Shown piece after piece: positions 16,159 to 26,651 of a DNA stretch of 64,000 nt (positions within the stretch are counted from its first letter, which is position 1; the number at the start of each line of letters is the position of its first letter). This DNA comes from Pseudobdellovibrionaceae bacterium (lineage in GTDB: Bacteria; Bdellovibrionota; Bdellovibrionia; Bdellovibrionales; UBA1609). Below the pieces are notes generated by a model. It ran no database searches and was not told where the DNA came from. It saw only the letters and a list, made by a program, of their open reading frames with translations. Location: contig JABJQG010000018.1 of the NCBI GenBank assembly GCA_018663505.1, positions 1 through 64,000 of the forward strand, written 5' to 3'. The position numbers were made by a program, and so were the translations under genes.

Positions 16159-18630
16159 ATGTTGTCACTGCAAAAGTCAGTATTATTAATCGCTTTATTA
16201 TTAAGCAGCTCAAGGGCTTTTACTCAAATTAGTGAAAGTGTGGATGAGTTGCCCTGGAAAGACACACGTTCTTTGATTTTGTCCCAGGATTATCTGAAAG
16301 CACTTGGTAAACTTTCTGAAAAAGAAAAAAATGCTTTAAAAAAAGAAGATCAGGATTTACTGCTTTTTGCTAAATCCGTACTCAATTTAAAAACCCAAAA
16401 TAATAAAGCGGCCATTTTTGGTTTTGAAACTTATATTGTTCAAAAAGGGCGGTTACGATCATATGCTCATTTTTACCTTGGAGAATATTACTTTAATAAT
16501 AATAATTATAAAAAAGCAAAGTTGCACCTTAACAAGTCAGATGCCTTAAAGCCGCCGCGAAATATTAAATATAAAATTAAAGAGTACTTAGGTGAGATAT
16601 ATTTAGAAAAAAAATCCTTTAAAAGTGCATTTAAAAAGTTTAACTATTTAGAGAGAAAGCATCGGGGTGAAATTAAGCACCCAGATTTAGTATGGAAGAT
16701 GCTTGAGGTTGAGCTTGGTCGGAAAAGAAAATGGAAGGCTTGCAAGTGGCTAAAAAAGATATATTCAAAGTATCCACTAGAGGAGAGTGCCTCTTATTGG
16801 GATATGGACTTAAAAAATATAAAAGTATTTGGTCAGAATCCAAACTGTTTAGCAAGTATAGAAGATAAGAAAAAGAGAATTAGGCGGCTACAATGGTCAG
16901 GACATGCACCAAGAGCTCGAGAAGAGTTAGATAAACTGATTAAGAAATCTGCCAAAAAATCATCATATGCCGGGGACTACCTACTAGCAAATTATTTAAT
17001 TAATGAGGGCTATGTAAGTGATGCATTGAAGCTACTGCTTAGCTACTATGACTCTCATGCAAAAAATTCTAAATACCTAGGTTTACTTGCTAAAGCTGCA
17101 GCTAGATCTGAAAAATATCAATTAGCCTCACATAGTTACTATTTAATTTATCAAAATAATCCAAAGTCCAATGTGGGTCGTAATGGATTATTTCAATCTG
17201 CATTTTTAGATTATACGTTCCAAGATTACGATAGTGCTCATAGTAAGTTTTCTAAATTTATTAATACATATCGAAAAACAAAATTGCTGGTGGATGTACA
17301 TTGGTATAAAAGTTGGGTCAGTTATTTAAGAGAAGATTTTGATGGAGCAGCTAAGGGTTTTAAGTATATTTTGTCTCAGAAAAAAAGAAGGCGTAGAAGG
17401 TATATTTGGAGAAATATACCTGAGGATAAGTTAAAATACTGGTTGGCTAAAAGTTACTATAAGAAAAATGAACTATTAAAAGCAGAGAAGATTTTTAAGA
17501 AGTTATCTGAGGATAATCTGTTGTCTTATTACTCATATTTATCTAAAACACATTTGAAAATTATTGCTCCAAAAATTAAGGCGTATACTGATAATATTAA
17601 TAAATCTGCTGATCAAATTATGACTAGGGAAATTAGCTCTTATGGTGGCTATGCATCAATTGTACGGATGCAAAGGGATGATTATGTAAATGATCTGAAT
17701 GCCATTGAGCGTGATCGTCTTAAAGAAGCAGACGAGGATATTGAAGAAGCAGAGGAAGAAGCAAAAGAAAGTTTATTCTCAGGATTGTTTGAGGATAAAG
17801 ATGTTGAGCTAGATGAGGCAATAAAAGTCACTTCGAAAAAAAGTAGAAAGATAAAAAGTAGATTTAAACAAGCCAAAGAATTGTTGCTAGTGGGGCTGTA
17901 TGATTTAGCTCTTTGGGAGCTTTATGAAATTGAGCGAAGAACGTCTAATCCACAATATTTAAGAGCTCTGATTTTTGCATATAAAAAAATTGGTGCATAT
18001 CATCGTTCTTCTTACATTAGTCAGGTGTATTTCTCTAAGGAAAGGGAAAAATATGGTTATAAAGGGAGACCTGAATTATGGTCATTTAGTTACCCAGAGG
18101 CTTATAAGCAATACGTAGAAAAAATATCTAATGACTTTCAGGTACCTAAGGAATTTATATGGGGAATAATGAAGGCAGAAAGTAATTATAAAAAAGATAT
18201 TCAATCTGCGGTTGGGGCAAAAGGTTTGATGCAGCTTATGCCATTCACGGCAAAAAAAGTTGCAGAGATGCTTCAATTAAAAGGTTTTGAAGTGGAAAAA
18301 CTTATTCTACCAAAGATAAATATTTTATTAGGCACAAGGTATTTAAAAAGGCTTGGTAGTGAGTTTCACTCTTTGCCTCTTATGGCTGCGGGTTATAATG
18401 CCGGACCTCATAGGGTGAAATTATGGACAAGACATTTCGGTAGATTAGATAGAGATGAGTTTATAGAGCATATACCTTATTCGGAAACTCGAAACTATGT
18501 AAAAAAAGTAATGCGTTACTATGGTATTTATAATGAAATTTATGGTAAAAATAAAATGTCACTCAATCAACTTGTTGAACCTAATGAATATTCGCCAAAT
18601 GGTCAGTTAGTGCATCGAGAAATCTGGTGA
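16159..18630 (+). CDS. Periplasmic lytic transglycosylase with N-terminal TPR-like helical repeats
   Basis: The 823-residue exported protein (signal peptide to about residue 21) has a long helical repeat region resembling Slt70's superhelix (about residues 30-620), with TPR-like pairs such as AHFYLGEYYFNNNNYKKAKLHL. It contains an acidic insert near residues 515-545. The C-terminal 170 residues form the SLT catalytic domain: the catalytic Glu is E674 in IMKAESNYKK, followed by SAVGAKGLMQLMPFTAK, AAGYNAGPHRV and the closing ETRNYVKKVMRYYG. It would cleave the MurNAc-GlcNAc bond of peptidoglycan, forming 1,6-anhydro ends, in wall remodelling. It appears to be transcribed alone. Confidence 0.92.
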   Translation: MLSLQKSVLLIALLLSSSRAFTQISESVDELPWKDTRSLILSQDYLKALGKLSEKEKNALKKEDQDLLLFAKSVLNLKTQNNKAAIFGFETYIVQKGRLRSYAHFYLGEYYFNNNNYKKAKLHLNKSDALKPPRNIKYKIKEYLGEIYLEKKSFKSAFKKFNYLERKHRGEIKHPDLVWKMLEVELGRKRKWKACKWLKKIYSKYPLEESASYWDMDLKNIKVFGQNPNCLASIEDKKKRIRRLQWSGHAPRAREELDKLIKKSAKKSSYAGDYLLANYLINEGYVSDALKLLLSYYDSHAKNSKYLGLLAKAAARSEKYQLASHSYYLIYQNNPKSNVGRNGLFQSAFLDYTFQDYDSAHSKFSKFINTYRKTKLLVDVHWYKSWVSYLREDFDGAAKGFKYILSQKKRRRRRYIWRNIPEDKLKYWLAKSYYKKNELLKAEKIFKKLSEDNLLSYYSYLSKTHLKIIAPKIKAYTDNINKSADQIMTREISSYGGYASIVRMQRDDYVNDLNAIERDRLKEADEDIEEAEEEAKESLFSGLFEDKDVELDEAIKVTSKKSRKIKSRFKQAKELLLVGLYDLALWELYEIERRTSNPQYLRALIFAYKKIGAYHRSSYISQVYFSKEREKYGYKGRPELWSFSYPEAYKQYVEKISNDFQVPKEFIWGIMKAESNYKKDIQSAVGAKGLMQLMPFTAKKVAEMLQLKGFEVEKLILPKINILLGTRYLKRLGSEFHSLPLMAAGYNAGPHRVKLWTRHFGRLDRDEFIEHIPYSETRNYVKKVMRYYGIYNEIYGKNKMSLNQLVEPNEYSPNGQLVHREIW

Positions 18631-18846
18631 GAGTAATGACTTGTTTCAAGTTGTAATGACACATTCACATTTAAGTAATTCCCTTATTGTTTGGAAGCTT
18701 TATCATGAGAAGGTTTCGTACTCTCTAAAAGTCATGGGATAATTAGAATTAAAAACTTTTAATATACGATATATTAATATTTGAAAGGGGCTCTTATTAC
18801 CCATTTATTTGACATGGTGTGAGGAGAAACAGGACCTGGCACCGAA

Positions 18847-21654
18847 TTAAAAACTACCGAAGGAGAGGTGGATGCGTTGGGTATCTTCGTTGAAATCAGA
18901 TTGGGGATCTAATTTAAATCCAAACTGTAAGTTTAGGGGGCCCACTGGAGTGTTATAATGAATTCCAAAGCCAGCAGATTGCCTAAAGGGTTTTGACTGA
19001 TCAATTCCCGTTACGATCACTGCACCAGCATCGTAAAATATAAATCCATTAAAGTTTCCGTATAAAGGAAATCTCAGTTCTGTTTTGAATAAATGGTAGT
19101 TAGAATTATTTTGTATCACAAGTTGCTCTTTGCCATCGGGATCAAGTTCTGATGACTTAGGTATTCTTTCTGAGAAATAAAAGCCGCGTAGAGTAAAGTG
19201 GCCACCCAGAAAAAATGCATGACTATCAGGAACACCACTGCCTTGAATATTACTTAAATTTTCAAGATAGCCGCCCTGTATGGAATTGGCCCAAATAACT
19301 TTTGGACCTAGCAGTCTAAGATAATGAGTGTATAAAAAGTCGGTTTTATAAAAATGTATTTTTTCAGAACTGCCTATGTCAGGGGAGGAGTATTCTAACC
19401 CCCACCTAGAGTAATAGCCTTTGGTGGGTAGAAATTGGTTATCACGTTTATCGTAATCTAAATTTGGCCCAATAGTGACAATTTGTTGGGTAGAGAGGTC
19501 ATCAAGGTTTTCTGCTTTATCAATATAATGAAAAGCCTTACGGAAATCCATGCTCCAGAAATTCCAAATAAATTTCAAATCATTAGTTATATTACGTTCC
19601 AGTAAAATAGCGGCTTTACTACTATCATTGACCGTGGCTCTGTCTACACCGTCAACAGTTGTGAGATCAGTAAGTTTCCTTAGCTGAGTGAGTATAATAC
19701 GACCCCGTGTTCTAGTGTTAAACAGAAAGGGCTCTAGATAGCCAATTGAAGCTTTATGAGTGATGTAGTCAAATATTTCGAAATGGTTAGAAAGCTCAAC
19801 ACGACCACTGAGTGCTCTTGCAGTTCCAGATAAGTTATTGTAAGAGAGTCCCATAAACCCACGCATGGTTCCTTGCAGACGAGTATGAAAACCAATTCCT
19901 GTTTTAAATGTTCCAGGATCTTTTTCTGTAACAGAGATGATGAGTGTTCGTCTGGCAACGCTGGAGTTTTCTTCTACGGTTTTAAGGTCTACATAGCTAA
20001 AGATTCCTAAGGCGTGTAGACGTAGTTTTATTTGTTTAATGAGTTCTGGGGTAAGTAGGTCTCCTCTATTGATATCAATTTCATTGCTGATGACGTAGTC
20101 TTTAGTAAAACTATTTCCTTCGTAGAATACATTTTCTACGAATACTTTAGGTCCCTCGTGAATTTTGAAATGGATTTTAGCTTGAGTATTGTTATTTATA
20201 TATGAGACAAGGTTACCACTTTTATTTAGAATCTTAATATCCAGATAGCCCTTTGAAGTATAGAAATTTTGAATAAGTTCTAAAGTGTAATCTAGATTTT
20301 TAACCTTAAAGGCTTCATTGATTTTAAGAGGCATGATTGCCAGAAGTTGCTCTGCAGAAAAATCTTTGATACCAGAAAAATTTATATATTTAGTCTGCGT
20401 TAAGGGACCTTCATCAATCGATAAGTGAACATTAACAGAGCTTTTGTTTCGGATAAATTCAGCCTTTGATGCAATGACTTTTGCACTCAGGTAGCCTTCA
20501 CTTTTTAAGTAATATATGAGTTCTTTAAAGGCTAAGTCGAGCTCTCTTTTATTGTAAATTCCAGATTTGAGAAGGGGAACATTAAAGCTTTTAAGTATCT
20601 TAAAATAGTAGGAGTCAGACTTAGAAAAGTTTCCCTTTAAAATTAGGTTAGAAAAACGAACTTTTGGTCCCTCTTTAATGTTAATTTTCAGCCATTTTTT
20701 TAACTTGTCAGAATTCTTGCTCTCAAGATAGGAGATTTGAACATTAGCATAGCCTTGGTCTAAGTAAATGTTTCTGAGTTTGTTGACGATGGTGATGCTG
20801 GGATCTGTGACTTTACGATCAACGTCTGATAATTGTAATCGTCTATAAAGTTCAAGAGTTAGAATGTCTTTGTTTCCATCGAGTATAACCTCGTATTTAA
20901 TGGGGTCTTTAATGGTAAACTTAAGGTAAGCTTGGGTTTTTTTACCATTAAAGGCAATTTCAGGATTAGTAATAATTGCCGAAAGGAACCGGTTAGTAAG
21001 CAAATGTTGGTTTATTTCTTCATAAAGATCTTTTTGGTTATTAAAAGTAAGAGTTTTGCCAATATAACTATTGAATTTACTTAAAAGAGTATTTTTGAGC
21101 TGAGTATTGGTGGTTTCATATATAATTTCTTTAATTGAGCATTGTTTTTTTTCTATTATTTTAAATGTTATTGTTATTCGTTGAGGGTTTGTTTCTTGAA
21201 TACTTGCATTGATAACCGCATTTAAGAATCCCTTTTTCTGATAGTGCTTAGTAAGCCTGTCCCCGACTTCCAGCAATTTTTCTTTATCTAGTTTTTCCCC
21301 AATATTTATACGAGAAATGTTCATTAAGTCATTTGAGTTAACATTAGAGTTACCTTGGAAGCTAATTTGGGAAATGAGTTTTATGGGTTCAGCAAATACG
21401 ATATAAGTATTATCTTTAAATTCTACTGATGCAGTCTCAAATTTTTTAGTCTGCATAAGGAATTTAACGATTTTATCTGATGTTCTTGGTGAAATAGTGT
21501 GTTTCTTAAGGCTAGGAAACTTTTTATTTAGAGTTTTTACCCAATAAGAAGACATATGTTTAAATTCAAATTTAACTTTAGCTTCTGCGCTATTGAAAAG
21601 CAAAAGAGCAGCTATTAAAGCTATTTTATTTGAAATTAATTTTGTATTCAACAT
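18847..21654 (-). CDS. tamA: Omp85-family outer membrane assembly factor, TamA-like, with about seven POTRA repeats
   Basis: The product (935 residues, signal peptide to about residue 25, ending SAEA) has an N-terminal series of POTRA-like units. Each ends in a strand such as FKIIEK, INIKEGP, LSIDEGP, KIHEGP or VTEKDP, and I count about seven. The C-terminal 330 residues are a beta barrel containing GGHFTLRGFYFSE, the L-R-G-F motif of loop 6, and a final strand ending in Phe. E. coli TamA has three POTRAs and BamA five, so this is long for either. The name TamA rests on the overlap with tamB: the ATG lies inside the last 29 bases of tamB with GGAG just upstream. It probably inserts or transports envelope components with TamB. 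Confidence 0.88.
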   Translation of the reverse strand: MLNTKLISNKIALIAALLLFNSAEAKVKFEFKHMSSYWVKTLNKKFPSLKKHTISPRTSDKIVKFLMQTKKFETASVEFKDNTYIVFAEPIKLISQISFQGNSNVNSNDLMNISRINIGEKLDKEKLLEVGDRLTKHYQKKGFLNAVINASIQETNPQRITITFKIIEKKQCSIKEIIYETTNTQLKNTLLSKFNSYIGKTLTFNNQKDLYEEINQHLLTNRFLSAIITNPEIAFNGKKTQAYLKFTIKDPIKYEVILDGNKDILTLELYRRLQLSDVDRKVTDPSITIVNKLRNIYLDQGYANVQISYLESKNSDKLKKWLKINIKEGPKVRFSNLILKGNFSKSDSYYFKILKSFNVPLLKSGIYNKRELDLAFKELIYYLKSEGYLSAKVIASKAEFIRNKSSVNVHLSIDEGPLTQTKYINFSGIKDFSAEQLLAIMPLKINEAFKVKNLDYTLELIQNFYTSKGYLDIKILNKSGNLVSYINNNTQAKIHFKIHEGPKVFVENVFYEGNSFTKDYVISNEIDINRGDLLTPELIKQIKLRLHALGIFSYVDLKTVEENSSVARRTLIISVTEKDPGTFKTGIGFHTRLQGTMRGFMGLSYNNLSGTARALSGRVELSNHFEIFDYITHKASIGYLEPFLFNTRTRGRIILTQLRKLTDLTTVDGVDRATVNDSSKAAILLERNITNDLKFIWNFWSMDFRKAFHYIDKAENLDDLSTQQIVTIGPNLDYDKRDNQFLPTKGYYSRWGLEYSSPDIGSSEKIHFYKTDFLYTHYLRLLGPKVIWANSIQGGYLENLSNIQGSGVPDSHAFFLGGHFTLRGFYFSERIPKSSELDPDGKEQLVIQNNSNYHLFKTELRFPLYGNFNGFIFYDAGAVIVTGIDQSKPFRQSAGFGIHYNTPVGPLNLQFGFKLDPQSDFNEDTQRIHLSFGSF

Positions 21655-24600
21655 CTACTCCAAAATTAGATTTCTCCACATTATCTGTGGAATCCTCTTC
21701 GACACTATCATATAACCCAATAACTGAAAAATTCTTATTAAAATTATATTTAAACTTTACATCATTTTTTGGAGCTTTTTCAATGGTGCGACTCGCTGCT
21801 GCCGAGAATTTTTTTGTAAGTTGCTTTTTTAAAGTAAATTTAGGCACAGATGTGTTTGAGTCGTCAATATCTGAAGAGATTTGAACATCAACACCAAATT
21901 TGCTTTTTACCTGTTTGCCAATGGGACTAGCTAAAATGGCAGACCCGATCTGATAGGTTGTTTGATTGGCAAGCTCTTGTTCATCAATATTTTTTTTGTC
22001 AATCTCTGTATTACTCACACCAAGAGCAAGCAAGGATACAATCTCGTTGTGCTGTAGTGGTGGTTGGCTGGAAAGTTGAATTTCTGGTTTTGTGGCTACA
22101 CCCTGGGCAGTGAGTTTAATATCATATGTAAAATCTTCGTCGTCAAATTGAGTGAGTGCAACCACATCAAGACTTGGCTGCTCTGGTAGGGAGTTATTGT
22201 ATATGATATTTGCATGGGAAATATTGAAGATATTGTCTCTAAAATTAATTTCACCTTGAGTTGCTGTAATATTACCAGTGAGTAAGGGTGAATATGGAGT
22301 TCCGAGTATGTTAAGTTGTCCAGTAACTCTACCATCGAACTGAGAGTTTTTAACGATAATGGGGTTGAAAAATTGTGCATTTATATTCAAATGAATAGGA
22401 TCAAAGGAGTCATTAGTTAATATCTGCGGTAAAAGCCTTATATAGCTTGGAGTTTTAGATGCTCCAGAACTGTTGAACTCCATATCAATTAAGCCTTCGT
22501 CTACAATAAAGTTGGTTGCCAGTTCATATGGAAACCAGTTACCCGAAAACTTAACCTCCCCTGATCCCTTGACTTTAATTCCATCAATTACGCTGAGGGT
22601 AGTATTGTTAATCTGACCTGAGATATTAACAGGAATATTTTTGAATTTTTTAAATTGGACTCTACCTGAAGCATTAAAATCACCACCGGCTAACTGACCC
22701 ATTGCAGAATTGAGCACCAAGTGTTTTTCATTGAATAACAAATCATAATTTATTTTTTCAAAGGGATGATTGAATCCAGGAAATTTAACATAAGCATTTT
22801 TAGAATAAGAGGATCCCAATATTTTTGGAGACAGAGCAGGCCCTGATGTTTTCAAGCTAAAAGACATGGGGCCTTTAAGCTCATCAAGAGGCGTGAGTAA
22901 GGTTATTAAACTGAGATCAATATTACCGGTGGTTTCTTTGTTAAAACTACTTTTTTCAAAATTGAGTAACTTAAATTTTACAAATGAGTTCCCGCCAAGA
23001 ACTTCAAATTCAGCAGCTTTAGCTTTGCCATTTTCAAACTCAATGAGTAGGGGGGAGTGAGACTTTAGGGTTTTGTTACCTCTTTCAACAAAAATATCAT
23101 TAATATTTAGAAATCCATTACTTTCCCAAGGATCACCTGATTTAGAATATAAATTAATATTAGCATTAAGCTTAGAGTCGTAAAATTTGCGCAACTCAGA
23201 GTTATTAAAAATAGAGAAAAAGTTTAAAAAATTGAAATTATTAGTTTTTAATTGAAAGAAAAAAGGTTCGTTGTCTACTTTTGGAATATTAAATTTGGAA
23301 ATAATTTTATTTCCAAATATTGAATTCGAGCCAGCAATTCTTTTATTATTTAGTTCTAGTTGGAAAAATGAGTCCAGTAAAGGTTCGTTATCAAAATACA
23401 CATTACTTAAAATGCCTTTACTTTTTGAGTCAGGAGAAAGAATGTGGCCAGTTAGCTGGGAAGTGAAGTTGAGATTACCGTTAATGTTAATTCCAAGTTG
23501 GTTAACATGCTCAAATTCTTTTAGAAAAAGCTGATTTCCTGAGATAAGTAATTTAATCTGACCATCTGGATTGGCAGTTCCACTCATACGGATAGTGCCA
23601 CTCCCTTTTTTTAAATAGATACTTTTACTTTTTACAAAACCTTTCTTTGAAACAACTTGAAATCGAGTGACATCAAAAGACTCTTTGGCCACTTGTCCTC
23701 TATAAAAAGAAGAGTCCAAATCATAGCTGAGCCTGTTAAACTGTAATGGGCCAAAAACATTTAGGGTAGCACTTCCTGTTCCGCTAACACTGAAAGGCAG
23801 ATCGACTTTTCTATCAAAAACACTTTTAAGATCACTAGCATCCAAAAATGGGCTGTACCCATGCACCTTAATGGTGGAGTTTTTTAAGAAAATAGAGACG
23901 TCACCAGTGTACTGTGAACTTTTAATTTTCCCTTTGATGTTTTTTATATTTAGGGTACCTGCTTTGTAGCCTAAGGAAAAGCTACTATCACCAAGCTTGT
24001 AGTCTTCGAGCCAAAGATTTTTAGATTTAGCTTTAAGTTGAATGCGGCCAAAGGAAGTGTTTCCCCATGTTCTGCCCTTGACGTCTGCGGCACCTTCGAA
24101 TTTAAGCTGTGCGAGATTTTTAATATCTTTAAAGTTAACATTTGTGCCCTCATAGTGAATATTAAAGCCCTTTTTGTATGAAATGACACCATGAGAAGCA
24201 CCTTGGGCCGTGGGAAGCTTTAGTTTAGCTTTGTATTCAACCTGCTGGTTGTTTATGGTAACGCTGCCGTTTGCATCTAAAGTCTCAACATCAACAATAG
24301 CAAATTTGTCTGGTTCACCAGAATGTACGCTTAGATTTTCTGCAGTTAATGTGGGTTCACATTTGATGAGTAAGTTTGGAACTATTTCCCCATCACATTT
24401 TGCTTTACCCGATATATCAAGGTGTAAAGGGATTTCTCCGACGGTTAAGTTTTTCAATAGTTGTTTGAGTTCTAAGTCATGAATAACTAGGTCTGTGCTA
24501 AAATTAGTTTTCTCAGCAATGTTCAAGTTAAATTTATCAAGGGTAATGTGGCCAGATGAGTTTTTTAGTTTGAGTTTTTTAAGGTTTACTTCAAATTTAT

Positions 24601-25606
24601 TTTTACTATATCTATTTAAGGTACCATCAGTATGTAGATCTCCGATTATGAAATTATTAACAGCTACTTTTTTGGACCCAAATTCAAACTTAATCCGCCC
24701 CTTGTTTAGTGATTGATTGTCAACTAGGGTGTTTAAGCTAATTTTCCCAGTGAGTTTAGGAAGCTGGATATCTTGATTTATGTAGTTTTTAATTTGTTCT
24801 AAGTGAGATAGGTTAGCATTTAAATTGGATTTGACTTTAAAGCTTGATATTTTTGAATGTAGAAAATCTCCAGAAATCTTTCCATTACTTTTGAACTCGA
24901 TATGTTTTTCTTTGATACTTAAATTTGTTAATAGTAGTGACTCGTTATTAATTAAAAACCTAGTGCTGAATGATAAGTTTAATTTATTTTTTTGTTTATT
25001 TTTTTTAATATTTAGGTGAGGTACAGATAGATCAAAAAACAGTGAGTCAGTTTGTTTTTGTAAAACTAAGTTTAAATTTTTTGTAAATAGAGAGTGGTTA
25101 AGGCGGTCAATTTTGACTAAAAGCCACATGTTTTGAATTTCTATTCGACCTAAGGGTAATTGATCAATTTGTTTGTAATCGAATGGAAACGCATTGTTTG
25201 TTTGTGTTTTAGGGGTCTTTTGCCAGAGATCTTTTTCTTTGAGTATTATATTAATCTTTGGGTCTATAAATTTGATTGCACTAAATTTTAAGTCTCCCAC
25301 AATTAAGTCGATATAACTGAGGTAAATATGTACTTCTTTTATGTTGATGTTTGTTATTTTGTCATTCAGCTCTTTTTTAGGAGTCGCTTTAATATTACGT
25401 GCAATTACGCCAAACGGAAAAAGGTTTACATCAATGGATTCGGTTAGAATTACAAAAGGTAGCTGTGCTTTTGAGATGTCATAGATTTTTACTATAGCCC
25501 ATTTTTTTAATTGTGGTAGATGAAAGGTGTAATAAAAACCTAGGGTAAAAAATAAAGATGCAAAAATAATTATAACTTTGAATATGCGGGATTTTAGAAA
25601 ATTCAT
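21626..25606 (-). CDS. tamB: Translocation and assembly module protein TamB (AsmA-like)
   Basis: This 1326-residue protein has one N-terminal membrane anchor (about residues 8-28) followed by a very long all-beta stretch of repeating strands, as in the AsmA-like bridge proteins that span the periplasm. The C-terminal DUF490/TamB domain is visible: GNITATQGEINFRDNIF, SLDVVALTQ, and PEIQLSSQPPLQHNEIVSLLALG. TamB works with TamA and, as a lipid-transfer bridge, helps move phospholipid to the outer membrane. The start is fixed by a strong AAGGAG 8 bases before the ATG at 25606, which overlaps the stop of the upstream gene (ATGA). TamA overlaps its 3' end. Confidence 0.93.
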   Translation of the reverse strand: MNFLKSRIFKVIIIFASLFFTLGFYYTFHLPQLKKWAIVKIYDISKAQLPFVILTESIDVNLFPFGVIARNIKATPKKELNDKITNINIKEVHIYLSYIDLIVGDLKFSAIKFIDPKINIILKEKDLWQKTPKTQTNNAFPFDYKQIDQLPLGRIEIQNMWLLVKIDRLNHSLFTKNLNLVLQKQTDSLFFDLSVPHLNIKKNKQKNKLNLSFSTRFLINNESLLLTNLSIKEKHIEFKSNGKISGDFLHSKISSFKVKSNLNANLSHLEQIKNYINQDIQLPKLTGKISLNTLVDNQSLNKGRIKFEFGSKKVAVNNFIIGDLHTDGTLNRYSKNKFEVNLKKLKLKNSSGHITLDKFNLNIAEKTNFSTDLVIHDLELKQLLKNLTVGEIPLHLDISGKAKCDGEIVPNLLIKCEPTLTAENLSVHSGEPDKFAIVDVETLDANGSVTINNQQVEYKAKLKLPTAQGASHGVISYKKGFNIHYEGTNVNFKDIKNLAQLKFEGAADVKGRTWGNTSFGRIQLKAKSKNLWLEDYKLGDSSFSLGYKAGTLNIKNIKGKIKSSQYTGDVSIFLKNSTIKVHGYSPFLDASDLKSVFDRKVDLPFSVSGTGSATLNVFGPLQFNRLSYDLDSSFYRGQVAKESFDVTRFQVVSKKGFVKSKSIYLKKGSGTIRMSGTANPDGQIKLLISGNQLFLKEFEHVNQLGININGNLNFTSQLTGHILSPDSKSKGILSNVYFDNEPLLDSFFQLELNNKRIAGSNSIFGNKIISKFNIPKVDNEPFFFQLKTNNFNFLNFFSIFNNSELRKFYDSKLNANINLYSKSGDPWESNGFLNINDIFVERGNKTLKSHSPLLIEFENGKAKAAEFEVLGGNSFVKFKLLNFEKSSFNKETTGNIDLSLITLLTPLDELKGPMSFSLKTSGPALSPKILGSSYSKNAYVKFPGFNHPFEKINYDLLFNEKHLVLNSAMGQLAGGDFNASGRVQFKKFKNIPVNISGQINNTTLSVIDGIKVKGSGEVKFSGNWFPYELATNFIVDEGLIDMEFNSSGASKTPSYIRLLPQILTNDSFDPIHLNINAQFFNPIIVKNSQFDGRVTGQLNILGTPYSPLLTGNITATQGEINFRDNIFNISHANIIYNNSLPEQPSLDVVALTQFDDEDFTYDIKLTAQGVATKPEIQLSSQPPLQHNEIVSLLALGVSNTEIDKKNIDEQELANQTTYQIGSAILASPIGKQVKSKFGVDVQISSDIDDSNTSVPKFTLKKQLTKKFSAAASRTIEKAPKNDVKFKYNFNKNFSVIGLYDSVEEDSTDNVEKSNFGVDVEYKINFK

Positions 25607-26616
25607 ATTGTGAACTCCTTTTCCCAAGTATTGAGCAATATATTTGCTGAGGCATATTCTGGATTAATCTTTACCAAAGCTTTAAGTTTGTTAATTGCCT
25701 GCTGGTGTTCCGTAAGGGCCCAAAGGCACTTAGCACTTAAATACGTACTGGCAAAGATATTATTATCTTTAGAAGTTTTAGAAATGCTGTCTAAAAGGTT
25801 TAGACAGTCAATGTAACGACTGTTTAAAAAGAGTAGGTCAGCTTTATATAAACTATTATAAAAATTATTGTCATACTTTAATAGATCTAGGGCTTTGTTA
25901 AAGTCTTCAAAAAAATAAAACATTAAAGACAGGTGAAAAGAGGCTGTAGGTTTATTTGAGCAGATTTGTTTAGCTTCATTATAAATTTGTGTTAAGGTTT
26001 TAGTTTCACTGTCATTAAAATTCGCCTTGAGAGGTTTAAGCTGAAATTCGCCTATGCGTTTTTTATTTTCAATGAGCCACTTGGCCCAACGTTCATTTAA
26101 GTCCTTTTTCCAATCTAGTAGTTCACTAGAATTTGGTTGTAAAAATAATAATTCATTTAATGTTTCTTTTTCTTTGTTAATCAGATTTTCAACTTTAAAA
26201 AAATTGAGTTTATCAAACAGTTTCTTTTGTATAAGAATCTGTTTCTCGGTAAGGGACTCTATGAATTCTTCACGTGCATGGCTTATCAAATCTGAGTATA
26301 AGTCCAACCCTTTGAAGATAATGACATTAGATACGGTCTGAGTTTGCTCCATAGTTTTGGAAAGTGTACTAGCCAGATGAGGTGAAATTGGAATTCGATT
26401 TTTGTCTAAATATAGGAAAAGAGAAAAGAGATTAGGCTTATTGTTTTTTTCAAATTCCTCTTGCATTAAGGTAAGTGCTTTTTTTTCGTATCCCTGATGG
26501 ATTAACATATTTAAAAAAATCTGCTGCTGTTTTTCTTCTGGAGCAAAATATATAGAAGAGTCTTGATCAGACTCGGGTAAATCTAAATAGGATTTGATTT
26601 TATTTTTTAAACTCAA
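25603..26616 (-). CDS. Helical (TPR-like) protein, unknown, in the tam operon
   Basis: The 337-residue protein has no signal peptide and is almost entirely predicted helix. The C-terminal half shows TPR-like pairs, for example FHLSLMFYFFEDFNKALDLL and AKCLWALTEHQQAINKLKALVKINPEYASA. The N-terminus is charged. I do not recognise a named family. It starts at TTG (26616) and is coupled to tamB through a 4-base ATGA overlap. Its own ribosome site lies in the arm of an 8-bp hairpin after efp. Location between efp and tamB is the only clue to function. Confidence 0.75.
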   Translation of the reverse strand: MSLKNKIKSYLDLPESDQDSSIYFAPEEKQQQIFLNMLIHQGYEKKALTLMQEEFEKNNKPNLFSLFLYLDKNRIPISPHLASTLSKTMEQTQTVSNVIIFKGLDLYSDLISHAREEFIESLTEKQILIQKKLFDKLNFFKVENLINKEKETLNELLFLQPNSSELLDWKKDLNERWAKWLIENKKRIGEFQLKPLKANFNDSETKTLTQIYNEAKQICSNKPTASFHLSLMFYFFEDFNKALDLLKYDNNFYNSLYKADLLFLNSRYIDCLNLLDSISKTSKDNNIFASTYLSAKCLWALTEHQQAINKLKALVKINPEYASANILLNTWEKEFTI

Positions 26617-26620
26617 TTCA

Positions 26621-26645
26621 CTAACCCTAGTACATTAAGGGTTAG
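26621..26645 (-). promoter_or_regulatory. Hairpin between efp and the tam-operon TPR gene
   Basis: CTAACCCT / AGGGTTAG forms a perfect 8-bp stem with a 9-base loop, in the 35-base gap after efp. On the minus-strand transcript the AGGGTTAG arm is the only candidate ribosome site for the downstream TTG start, so the hairpin would mask it. There is no T run, so it is not a typical terminator. Confidence 0.5.
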
Positions 26646-26651
26646 TGTGAA

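Noticed and set aside
21626-25606. Several 60-95-residue plus-strand frames opposite tamB
   Set aside because: No ribosome sites, hydrophobic low-complexity translations typical of antisense frames; tamB is well supported.
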